From positions 1 through 6,323 of the forward strand of contig JAMPYE010000267.1 of assembly GCA_023700825.1 (NCBI GenBank): a stretch of DNA of 6,323 nt, written 5' to 3'. Below, piece by piece: positions 1 through 6,320 of this stretch. The stretch comes from Thermoanaerobaculia bacterium (GTDB taxonomy: Bacteria; Acidobacteriota; Thermoanaerobaculia; Gp7-AA8). The first letter of the stretch is position 1, and the number at the start of each line of letters is the position of its first letter. The translations under genes were made by a program, and so were the position numbers. The notes beneath the pieces were generated by a model that had not been told where the DNA came from, did no database searches, and was given only the letters and a program-made list of their open reading frames with translations.

Positions 1-27
1 CGGGAGTTGCAGGGTTGGGCTTGAGCG

Positions 28-41
28 CCGCCGCGCGGCGG
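28..41. repeat. Perfect 14-bp GC palindrome
   Basis: CCGCCGCGCGGCGG is its own reverse complement. It lies in the non-coding stretch near the window edge. With no loop it is more likely a chance GC-rich palindrome or a DNA-level site than an RNA hairpin. Confidence 0.4.
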
Positions 42-60
42 AATTGAGCATTGAGGGATG

Positions 61-80
61 GCGCGAACGCGAGTTCGTGC
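61..80. repeat. Small inverted repeat with a GCGA loop
   Basis: GCGCGAAC (61-68) pairs with GTTCGTGC (73-80) over 8 positions, one of them a G-T wobble in the plus-strand transcript. The 4-nt loop GCGA is of the stable GNRA type. It is one of several stem-loops packed into the first 300 bases. No function is evident. Confidence 0.4.
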
Positions 81-93
81 GCAGTTCGATCGA

Positions 94-142
94 TTCGTCG
101 TCCTGAGGAGCGAGCGAAGCGAGTGACGAAGGACCTCGCAGG
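94..142. repeat. REP-like palindromic element, copy 1
   Basis: The element begins TTCGTCGTCCTGAGG and ends CGAAGGACCTCGCAGG. It can fold on itself, since TTCGTC (94-99) pairs with GACGAA (125-130), or alternatively GTCCT (100-104) with AGGAC (130-134). The inner part is built from GCGAG/GCGAA units. A diverged copy in opposite orientation lies at 213-240. Intergenic position, internal symmetry and a second copy suggest a dispersed short repeat. No coding potential is apparent. Confidence 0.6.
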
Positions 143-228
143 CTAGTACGAGCGTGCGACAGGCGATGAGTTGTCGGGTTAGGGCCGAGGCGTTGAAGCG
201 CCCGCGTACTACCCTGCGAGGTCCTTCG
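127..228. repeat. Long inverted repeat formed by the two REP-like copies
   Basis: Arm 127-150 pairs with arm 205-228 over 24 positions with one mismatch (C143 against C212). The enclosed loop, 151-204, is 54 nt long. Transcribed from either side this would make a large stem-loop between the A2M gene and whatever lies beyond the window edge. Confidence 0.65.
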
Positions 229-240
229 CTGCGCTCAGGC
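213..240. repeat. REP-like palindromic element, copy 2 (inverted)
   Basis: CCTGCGAGGTCCTTCG (213-228) is the exact reverse complement of 127-142 in copy 1. It is followed by CTGCGCTCAGG, a shorter version of the variable inner part of copy 1. The match with copy 1 extends on the other side for 8 more positions with one mismatch, giving paired arms at 127-150 and 205-228. Confidence 0.6.
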
Positions 241-266
241 CGACAAGCCGTACGGGCGGCGGCGGC

Positions 267-291
267 AGCCCCCGGTCTTCGACCGGGGGCT
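267..291 (-). terminator. Strong hairpin after the A2M gene, possible terminator without a U tract
   Basis: This is a perfect 11-bp inverted repeat, AGCCCCCGGTC against GACCGGGGGCT, with a 3-nt loop (GAA in the minus-strand transcript). It starts 66 nt past the stop codon. Its position and stability suit transcript termination or 3'-end protection of the A2M mRNA. No run of T follows on either strand: the minus strand continues into GCC triplets. It is therefore not a canonical intrinsic terminator and may be a member of a dispersed palindromic repeat family. Confidence 0.5.
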
Positions 292-357
292 AAGATCGGC
301 CGTCGCTACGCGATGCAGATGCTTGCGATTCCACCTGCAGCGACTAGCATTCCGCGT

Positions 358-3300
358 TTACTCCCTCTCCTCCACGGTGATCCTCGTCTCGTCGCCGTTG
401 GCGCGGATCTCGGGGACGTACATCGCCTGGCCTAACAGAGGCAGGGCGTGAAACTGGCCGGGGACTTCGGCGCGCATGGTGTAGCGGATCTCCCACACGC
501 CCTGGGCGAGACGGTCGATGAAGAGCGCGACTTTGCGGTCGCGCAGTTCGCGGTAGACCCACTGCTGGCTGCCGTAACCGGAGGTTTGGCGTTTCGGCGC
601 GGCTCGCTTCTCCGCCGTGCCGTGTCTCTTCTCGATCTCGGGCGTCAGCAGCTGCCGCGCCCAGAGCGGCTCGCCGGACGTGAGCTCGACGGCCTCGAGC
701 CCGGCGGGCTTGAGGTCCTCGAGCAGGAGGTACTCGTAGTCGTTCTTCGTCTCGACCGTCACGACGACTTCGACGCGCTCGCCGCTCTTCACCGACTCGC
801 CGTCGCGCAGGGCGACGCGGTCATAGACGCGTCCCTTGAGCAGCGTCGGACGGCCGACGAGCTTGAAGTACTCGCGCTTGACGAACAGCTCGCTGCCCGC
901 CGCCTTGACCGGCTCCTCGAGGCTGAAGAAGAACGACTCGACCGAGACGTAGAGAGCGCTCGTGCCCGAGAGCCGCTTCACGCGAATCTCGTTCTTCTCG
1001 CGGATCGCCGATGACGGGATCGCGAAGCGGCTCGGCGCGCCGAGCATCTCGCCCTTCGTCACCTTCTTCTTCGCGATCGACTGGCCGTTGACGAGGAGCT
1101 CGTACTCGACGTCGGACGCCGTCTCGCCGCTCGCGCGGAGGAAGTCGTTGAGCGCGAGGACGGTAATGGCCGTGTCACGCGTGTTGCTCCACTGCGCGCC
1201 GCGGCGGTTCTTCACGAGCCAGTTCATCGCCGGCTCGACCATTCTGTGCTTCGGGTCGACGGCCACGAGCGCGCGGAGGACGAACGCGGTCGACTCGACC
1301 GGGCCTTCGTGCCAGCGCCACCAGAAGCCGCGCGAGCCCCAGTACGCCGTCGCCATGACCTCGGGTGCGCCCGAGCCGCTGCCCGGGACGAGTACCGAGG
1401 CGTCGGGAGCCTTGTCGACGATCGCGCCGTTCTCGAGATTGCGCACGAGCGTCTGCGCGCGCTCGGCCTGTCCGAAGCGATGCGCCGCGATCGTCAATCC
1501 TGCGCGGCCGTAGGTCGACATCTTGTCGCGACCCGCCCAGAGATTGTCGAGCGCCTTCTTCTGGAACTCGGTCGGCTGGCCCTTTGACGCCATCGCGAGA
1601 GCGTGCAGCATCCACGCCTGGCGATCGAGGTCGCGCTCCTCTTCGACGAGCTCGCCATCGAGGTAGTTCACCGCGCGCTCGAGCACGCCGTCCTTGACCT
1701 TGAAGCCGCCGTCCCGCGCGACCGCGAGACCCCAGGCGACGTACGCCGTCATGAAGTGATCGCTCTCGCCTTCCTTCCACCAGCCCCATCCGCCGTCGGA
1801 ATGCTGGAAATCGTAAAGGCGCACGAGCCCGGCGCGGATCATTTCGTCGAGCTTCGCGAGGTCCTTCTTCCCGTCCGGATGCGTCTTCGCTGCGCTCGCG
1901 CGTTCGATGCCGCCGAAGATGCGGCTCGCGACGGTCGCGCGGTCGATTCCCTGGTCGGCGAGCGTCTTCGCGACGATCGCTGCCGGGAGGAACCTGCTCA
2001 TCGTCTGCTCGGTGCAGCCGTAGGGGTAGTCGATGAGGTAGGGCAGCGCGTCGAGCATCGTCACCGCGAGGCTCGGCGCAACCTGCACCGTCATCGTCGT
2101 CGTGCCGTCACGCCGTTCCTTCGGCAGGTTCAGCGCGAAGACGCCCTCGGCGCCGCGTAGCCGCCCCGAGGTGGAGAGGAACTTCTCGATGCCGTGGTCG
2201 AAGACCGGAAGCGGCTTTTCCATGGCGTCGGCGAGCTCGCCGGCCTTGCCGGTGACGCGCAGCCGCGCCTCGCCAGGCTCCTTCACCGCGACGACCCAGT
2301 CGACGCGCCCTTCGCCGTTAGGCGCGATCTCGATCGGCCCGGCGTCGCCCTTCACCGGCTTGCCGTCCTTCCAGAGGCCGGAGACGACGACACCCGAGGC
2401 GTCGAGCGACGGAGTGACGGTGAGTGCTTTGTCCGTGTTGTTGTTGATGACCGCGGAGACGACCGTCTCGTCGCCGACGACGAAGAAGCGCGGCGCCTGC
2501 AGACGGACGATGAGAGGCATCTTCGTCCGCGACTTCTGTGTGCCGATGCCGAACTCCGCGCCGTCGGTCGCGGCGCGCGCGGTGGCGCGCCAGGTCGTGA
2601 GCGAGTCGGGATAGGTGACCTTCACGGTGGCCTTACCCGAGGCGTCGGTGACGAGATCGGGCTTCCAGAGGATCGTGGAGCGGAAGTCGCTGCGAACCTG
2701 GACGGCAGCGTCACCGCCGTCGGTCACCGCGTTTTCCTTCTTCTCGCCGGGCGCGTCCTTGCGCGCGACGCTCTTGGCCATCTGCCGTGACTGTGGAGCC
2801 GGAGCGGGCGCGTTCATCATCGCAGGCGCCGCCGCCGTGACGGAGATCGCCTCCTGGACGGAGTCCGCGAGATAGCCTCCGGCGACTCCGCCGAGCACGC
2901 CGCCCTCGGCTCCCACTTGCTCGTCGCGCTCGTTCATCGCGAACTTCGCGTCGATGAGCCGGCCGCTCTTTCCCTTGACCAGCTTGATGTACGCCCGCTG
3001 CTGGAAGCTGCTCGACGCCTGTATCGAGTGAGGGCGCTTCGAGCCGTAGAAGAAGGGGCGCGGATCGCCCGCGTAGTCTTCCTGGATCGAGTAGACCGAC
3101 TCGTCGACGAGGCCTAACGTCACTTCCGCAGCAACCGGCTTGCCGTCCGCGTCGGTCGTCGAGATCGAGAAGGTGCCTTCCTCCCGCGGCTTGTACTGCT
3201 CGCGATCGCTCTTCACGTCGACGTTCAGGAAACGCTCGACCGGGGGAACGATCAACTCCTTCGTGTCCATCTGGAGCTGGAGATCCATCACCGATGTCGC

Positions 3301-6288
3301 CGCGATGAAGATGTTGGGGATGTGCTCGGGGCCGATCGGAAGCTCGATGAGCTTCACGTTGCCGGTCATCTCTACGAGACGACGGCTGTAGATGTCTTCG
3401 CCCTCGACGCTGAAGAGGACGAAGCGTCCCGCGCTCGGCGTGACGACCATGATCGGCGCGGTCTTGCCCGCGCGGATCGCCTCGGTGTCGAGGATGAGCT
3501 GGACGCCATCGTGGAAGTAGCCGATGCGCGCGGACGATGTCGTCGAGACCCACACGGTCGTCTCCGCGGAGACGACGTCGCTCGGCCGCACCGGCTTCGT
3601 CGTCGGATTGCTCGTCCAGCGGACACGGTAGTAACCCTCTCGTGCCGCGGCGAAGTTGAACGTCGCCTTGCCGTCGGGGCCGGTCTTGAGCGTTTCCTTC
3701 GTGACGTCTTCGTGCTCGTAACCGCGCTCGATGAGCGTCCACGGATGCATGCCCGGTTCCTGCGGCGGCGGGAAGATGCCGCTCTTCGCGCGCGCGGCCT
3801 CGAGCTCGCGACCCTCCATTCGGACGCCCTTCGGATCGAGCCACACTTCCTTCCAGGTGTCGCGCGTGACGACGATCGTGCCGTCTGCCGACAGGGGATC
3901 GCTGTTCGCGGTGAGCGTTTCGAGATCGACGGCGACCTTGTCGCCGGGACGGTAGAGGTAGTGTTTCGGGCGCGCGTAGGCGTAGAACGGCTTCTGCGTC
4001 ACACGCACGCTGCCCGAGCCGGAGACCTCGCGGCGCGACGCGTCGGTCACGCGCGCTTCGACCGCATACTCGAGATCGCTGCCCTGCCGTGGGCTGTCGA
4101 TGACGACACGTGCGATACCGTCGGCGTCGGTCGTCACGATCTCGCGTTTGACGATCTGCCCCTCGTCACCGTAGCCGTAGTGGCGCGGAGAGCTGCTCTC
4201 GAAGTACCAGGGATAGTCGCGGCGAGGCGTCCAGGAGTGCCAGAAGCCTTTCTGCCGAACGACGATCTCCGCCGAGGCGTTCGCGACCGGACCGCCGAAG
4301 AAGTAGGCGGCCTCCACGACGATCTCGACCTTGTCGCCGAGCCGGAAGCTCTTCTTCTTCCCATTCTCCTCAGGCGTCTTCACCGTGACGAGGAACTCGG
4401 GGAGCTTGTACTCCTCGAGACGGAAGAGCGTCGCCGAACCGATGTTGCGCTCGCGCCGCTCGGTGTAGAAGTTCGCGCGATACTCGCCGAGCGGCATCGT
4501 CGCGTTCAGCGCGAGCTCGCTCCAGGCGCTACCGAAGGCGTTCAGTTTCATCTTCCCTTCGGTGACCTTCGTGCCGCGCGGGTCGAAGATCTCGTACTCG
4601 ATCGTCTGATTCGCGGGCGTCGAGTACTTCAGGTCCTTCTCGATGCGCGCAGTGGCTTTCCACTGAACCGTCTCTTCGGGGCGATACGCCGGGCGGTCGG
4701 TCACGGCGTAAATGCGCCACGAGCCCTCGGGGTTGGAGTTGCCGTAGGCGTAGCCCTGGAGCATCGCCTGCTTGTCGCCGGCGATCGCTGTCGCGAAGAG
4801 CTGGTGCGAGCCGCGGCGCGCGTCGAGCTCGAACTCGGCGATGCCGTCGGCGCCCGTCGTCTTCGTCCAGCTGGAGAATCGGTTCCTGCCGCCGTCCCAG
4901 TACTGCTCCCAGAGCCGTACCTTCGCGTTCGCGATCGGCGCGCCGGTGCGCGCGTCGGCGACGAAGGCGACCGAGCGGCGGCCCGAGCTGCGCGTGACGA
5001 TCGCGGCGTCGGTCACGAGAATCAACTCGCGTGCCGAGCCCGCGCCCGACTTCGCTTCGAGCAGGTAGGCGCCCGGCGCGAGCTCGCGGTCGATCTCGAC
5101 CTGCTCGCTTCCCGGCACGTAGTCGCCCTTGCTGTCGAGCTGACGCGTCCAGGTCGAGACGGGCGATCCTCCGTCGATCGCCTGAAGCCACTGGGAGAGA
5201 TCGCGATCGCCGTCTTCGAACGTGAGGCCGGACGTCAGGTCCACCTTCTTGAGCGACACCTCCGCCGACTTCACGTTGCGCCAGCCGATGACGTACTGCG
5301 CCTTCGAGCCGGGGAGGAAGACATTCGACACGGCAAGTGTGAGCGACGGCTGCGTGATGTCGCGAATCCGTTGCTCTGCTTCGTCGAAGTAGGGAGTCTC
5401 GCCCTTCTTGTATTCGCTCGTGATGCGGCGATACGACGTGAGCGCGGCGGGGAAGTCGGGCAGGACGAGAAACTGGCCATTTTCGAGGTAGTCGATGCGG
5501 CCGCTGCGCTCGAGCCACTGGCCCTGGGAGAAGAGGGCGTCGTCATGCCACTCGGCCTGTCTTCCTGGTGCGATGGCGGCGAGGAACGATTCCTTTACGT
5601 GTTCCTGCGTCTGCGGGTCGCGGTTGTTCTGCATCGTGAGGGCGAGCAGGTAGTTCGCGCGCGCAACGTCCGAAGGCGACTTCGCGATCTTTACCGCGTT
5701 CTCGAGGATGTTCTGCGGAAGGGTGTTGCCCCAGTATCGGTAACGCTCCCACGGGTCGCGCCACGAGGGGACCGCGGCCTTCCAGACGATCGCGAGGTAG
5801 CGCGAGCGTGCCAGGTCGAGGTCGGGATCGCCGCTCCACCAGTCGAGCGCGCTCTGGTAGTGCGGCCACGCCGCGCCCCAGTTGCCATAGCGCTGAAGCG
5901 ACCACCACGAGTCGCCGATCGACTCGCGGATCTCGGCGGCGAGCCGTGCCTGCGCCTGATCTTCAACGTCGAGCTCGGCGAGCAGCTTGTCCAGCTCGCG
6001 ACGTGCGTCGTCGATCGGCGTCGAGTCGCCGACGTCGTCGGTCGAGAACTTCCGCCAGCCGGTGTCGGCGACGCGGAAGCGGACCCAGCGCCGCTCCTCG
6101 TCGCTCAGCGACGTCTGGTCGATCTTCAGGTACTCGTCGTGCGCGAGCGCCCACGAGCCCTCGGCGTAAAGCGCCTCGGCGCTCTTCTTCTGCATTGCGT
6201 ACCCCGTGCGGTCGCCCTGGCCGGGAACGGCCCAGAGAGCGACGAATGAGAAAACGGCGAGAGAAAGCGCGATCGTGAATCTCCGCAT
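358..6288 (-). CDS. Large bacterial alpha-2-macroglobulin family protein with intact thioester (predicted secreted or periplasmic protease trap)
   Basis: Predicted broad-range protease inhibitor of the A2M family: bait cleavage triggers collapse and covalent capture through a Cys-Gln thioester. Seen in the 1976 residues: a hydrophobic N-terminus (4-21); a TPR-like helical, Trp-rich region (about 30-313); an MG1-like start at P314 (PSLTLAVSNVFLPGS); an MG2 signature TDRPAYRP (530-537); EEYKLPEF (625-632); YLYRPGDK (777-784); a bait-domain (A2M_BRD-type) stretch, REQYKP (1029-1034) to LGLVDESVYSI (1058-1068); a Gly/Ala/Pro-rich bait (about 1129-1197); the A2M-domain signature FRSTILWKPDL (1202-1212) with PDSLTTWRATA; thioester CTEQ (1425-1428) and DGGWGWW (1498-1504); a C-terminal bMG10-like domain ending VPGQFHALP...MYVPEIRA. 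It is longer than E. coli ECAM (about 1650 residues), largely through the TPR-like extension. The ATG at 6288 is chosen because a signal peptide follows and GGAG precedes it by 5 nt. Cys1425 is the only cysteine. No partner gene is visible. Family assignment is very secure; the target proteases are unknown. Confidence 0.96.
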   Translation of the reverse strand: MRRFTIALSLAVFSFVALWAVPGQGDRTGYAMQKKSAEALYAEGSWALAHDEYLKIDQTSLSDEERRWVRFRVADTGWRKFSTDDVGDSTPIDDARRELDKLLAELDVEDQAQARLAAEIRESIGDSWWSLQRYGNWGAAWPHYQSALDWWSGDPDLDLARSRYLAIVWKAAVPSWRDPWERYRYWGNTLPQNILENAVKIAKSPSDVARANYLLALTMQNNRDPQTQEHVKESFLAAIAPGRQAEWHDDALFSQGQWLERSGRIDYLENGQFLVLPDFPAALTSYRRITSEYKKGETPYFDEAEQRIRDITQPSLTLAVSNVFLPGSKAQYVIGWRNVKSAEVSLKKVDLTSGLTFEDGDRDLSQWLQAIDGGSPVSTWTRQLDSKGDYVPGSEQVEIDRELAPGAYLLEAKSGAGSARELILVTDAAIVTRSSGRRSVAFVADARTGAPIANAKVRLWEQYWDGGRNRFSSWTKTTGADGIAEFELDARRGSHQLFATAIAGDKQAMLQGYAYGNSNPEGSWRIYAVTDRPAYRPEETVQWKATARIEKDLKYSTPANQTIEYEIFDPRGTKVTEGKMKLNAFGSAWSELALNATMPLGEYRANFYTERRERNIGSATLFRLEEYKLPEFLVTVKTPEENGKKKSFRLGDKVEIVVEAAYFFGGPVANASAEIVVRQKGFWHSWTPRRDYPWYFESSSPRHYGYGDEGQIVKREIVTTDADGIARVVIDSPRQGSDLEYAVEARVTDASRREVSGSGSVRVTQKPFYAYARPKHYLYRPGDKVAVDLETLTANSDPLSADGTIVVTRDTWKEVWLDPKGVRMEGRELEAARAKSGIFPPPQEPGMHPWTLIERGYEHEDVTKETLKTGPDGKATFNFAAAREGYYRVRWTSNPTTKPVRPSDVVSAETTVWVSTTSSARIGYFHDGVQLILDTEAIRAGKTAPIMVVTPSAGRFVLFSVEGEDIYSRRLVEMTGNVKLIELPIGPEHIPNIFIAATSVMDLQLQMDTKELIVPPVERFLNVDVKSDREQYKPREEGTFSISTTDADGKPVAAEVTLGLVDESVYSIQEDYAGDPRPFFYGSKRPHSIQASSSFQQRAYIKLVKGKSGRLIDAKFAMNERDEQVGAEGGVLGGVAGGYLADSVQEAISVTAAAPAMMNAPAPAPQSRQMAKSVARKDAPGEKKENAVTDGGDAAVQVRSDFRSTILWKPDLVTDASGKATVKVTYPDSLTTWRATARAATDGAEFGIGTQKSRTKMPLIVRLQAPRFFVVGDETVVSAVINNNTDKALTVTPSLDASGVVVSGLWKDGKPVKGDAGPIEIAPNGEGRVDWVVAVKEPGEARLRVTGKAGELADAMEKPLPVFDHGIEKFLSTSGRLRGAEGVFALNLPKERRDGTTTMTVQVAPSLAVTMLDALPYLIDYPYGCTEQTMSRFLPAAIVAKTLADQGIDRATVASRIFGGIERASAAKTHPDGKKDLAKLDEMIRAGLVRLYDFQHSDGGWGWWKEGESDHFMTAYVAWGLAVARDGGFKVKDGVLERAVNYLDGELVEEERDLDRQAWMLHALAMASKGQPTEFQKKALDNLWAGRDKMSTYGRAGLTIAAHRFGQAERAQTLVRNLENGAIVDKAPDASVLVPGSGSGAPEVMATAYWGSRGFWWRWHEGPVESTAFVLRALVAVDPKHRMVEPAMNWLVKNRRGAQWSNTRDTAITVLALNDFLRASGETASDVEYELLVNGQSIAKKKVTKGEMLGAPSRFAIPSSAIREKNEIRVKRLSGTSALYVSVESFFFSLEEPVKAAGSELFVKREYFKLVGRPTLLKGRVYDRVALRDGESVKSGERVEVVVTVETKNDYEYLLLEDLKPAGLEAVELTSGEPLWARQLLTPEIEKRHGTAEKRAAPKRQTSGYGSQQWVYRELRDRKVALFIDRLAQGVWEIRYTMRAEVPGQFHALPLLGQAMYVPEIRANGDETRITVEERE
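1114..2091 (-). other. Thioester domain (TED) of the A2M protein (residues about 1400-1725)
   Basis: The domain is a predicted alpha-alpha toroid that carries the reactive thioester. It opens with a conserved approach, ALPYLIDYPYG, directly before CTEQ, then TMSRFLPA. Further family landmarks follow in order: DGGWGWW (1498-1504), DHFMTAYVAWGLA (1510-1522, matching the family's LTAYV motif), WRWHEGPVESTAFVLRAL, and WSNTRDTAITVLAL starting at W1700. All expected landmarks are present, so the domain should be competent. The outer limits are estimated from where the pattern ends. Confidence 0.88.
2005..2016 (-). other. Thioester motif CTEQ (Cys1425 to Gln1428)
   Basis: The coding strand reads TGC ACC GAG CAG. 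Cys1425 and Gln1428 are the two residues that form the internal beta-cysteinyl-gamma-glutamyl thioester in active family members; animal A2M has CGEQ here and E. coli ECAM has CLEQ. Both reactive residues are present, so this copy belongs to the thioester-containing branch and not to the thioester-less one (YfaS/MagD-type). Confidence 0.93.
2698..2904 (-). other. Bait-like flexible segment of the A2M protein (residues about 1129-1197)
   Basis: The segment lies between the bait-domain (A2M_BRD-type) region, whose clearest signature ends near residue 1068, and the A2M domain that starts near R1199. This is where the protease-sensitive bait sits in the family. It is low in complexity: GGVLGGVAGG (1129-1138), EAISVTAAAPAMM (1146-1158), NAPAPAPQ (1159-1166), then a Lys/Arg-rich stretch (1168-1184) containing RQMAK and ARKD, and GGDAA. 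It offers sites for trypsin-like enzymes (R1168, K1172, R1176, K1177, K1183, K1184) and for elastase-like enzymes (the Ala runs). The boundaries are estimates, and the actual cleavage sites are not known. Confidence 0.75.
5350..6201 (-). other. TPR-like, tryptophan-rich N-terminal region of the A2M protein (residues about 30-313)
   Basis: The region looks helical. It has repeated small/aromatic spacing typical of tetratricopeptide-type repeats, for example ALYAEGSWALAHDEYLKI, SWWSLQRYGNWGAAWPHYQS, ARANYLLALTMQ and FPAALTSYRRITSEY. Tryptophans are dense between about residues 125 and 190. It ends just before the first beta-rich macroglobulin domain at P314. Such extensions occur in some large bacterial A2M proteins and are absent from E. 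coli ECAM. A role in docking to another envelope protein is an inference. The helical repeat call rests on reading the pattern, not on a profile search. Confidence 0.65.
6214..6288 (-). other. Signal peptide or N-terminal membrane anchor of the A2M protein (residues 1-25)
   Basis: Residues 1-3 (MRR) give a positive n-region. Residues 4-21 are continuously hydrophobic (FTIALSLAVFSFVALWAV), and PGQGDR follows. This is a typical Sec export signal. No cysteine follows it, so it is not a lipoprotein signal. No clean A-X-A site is visible near 21-27, so the cleavage point is uncertain and the segment could stay as an uncleaved inner-membrane anchor. Confidence 0.85.
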
Positions 6289-6293
6289 ATTGG

Positions 6294-6297
6294 CTCC
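6294..6297 (-). promoter_or_regulatory. Ribosome binding site of the A2M gene
   Basis: On the minus strand the bases before the start read GGAG, then CCAAT, then ATG, giving a Shine-Dalgarno core with a 5-nt spacer. It supports the ATG at 6288 as the start. The core sits between ATTGG and CCAAT, an inverted repeat at 6289-6300, which could form a small, weak hairpin over the site. Confidence 0.75.
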
Positions 6298-6314
6298 AAT
6301 CGGTCTGTCGAGTG

Positions 6315-6320
6315 ATTAGA
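6315..6320 (-). promoter_or_regulatory. Possible -10 box of the A2M gene
   Basis: The minus strand carries TCTAAT, which matches five of six bases of TATAAT, 26 nt upstream of the ATG. It would give a leader of about 20 nt. Any -35 box would fall beyond the window edge, so the call cannot be completed. Five-of-six matches also occur by chance. Confidence 0.25.

Larger units (their letters stand above)
1..357. other. Non-coding region downstream of the A2M gene
   Basis: No convincing gene is seen in these 357 bases. The one open frame that crosses it (154-435, plus strand) is Arg/Ala-rich, runs into the 3' end of the A2M gene and has no recognisable similarity. The content is a cluster of inverted repeats (28-41, 61-80, 94-142, 205-240, 267-291) and a GGC triplet run at 255-266. 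I saw no tRNA or rRNA. Confidence 0.7.

Noticed and set aside
1..60. Start or end of a neighbouring gene at the left window edge
   Set aside because: No frame through these bases shows a recognisable protein, and the stretch contains a 14-bp palindrome and TTGAG repeats, which fits intergenic sequence better.
94..240. CRISPR array or tRNA-like structure in the repeat-rich 3' region
   Set aside because: There are only two copies, in opposite orientation and of unequal length, with no regular spacers. No cloverleaf with a T-loop or CCA end is visible.
154..435. Small plus-strand open frame at the 3' end
   Set aside because: It is rich in Arg and Ala, spans the inverted repeats and overlaps the end of the A2M gene. 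I saw no supporting ribosome binding site and recognise no similarity.
1129..2904. Possible frameshift or split between the bait domain and the thioester domain
   Set aside because: The frame is continuous and the landmarks on either side (LVDESVYSI, FRSTILWKPDL, CTEQ, DGGWGWW) all read in the same frame and the expected order.
448..3117. Several further open frames of 60-380 codons on both strands within the A2M gene
   Set aside because: All are shadow frames of low complexity (Arg/Ala/Pro runs) that overlap the A2M reading frame completely.
3322..6249. A 975-codon open frame on the plus strand, antisense to the A2M gene
   Set aside because: It lies wholly inside the A2M frame on the opposite strand. 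Its translation is Arg/Val/Asp/Leu-rich with no recognisable domain, signal or motif. Long antisense frames are expected in high-GC genes because stop codons become rare. The minus-strand reading contains every A2M family landmark.
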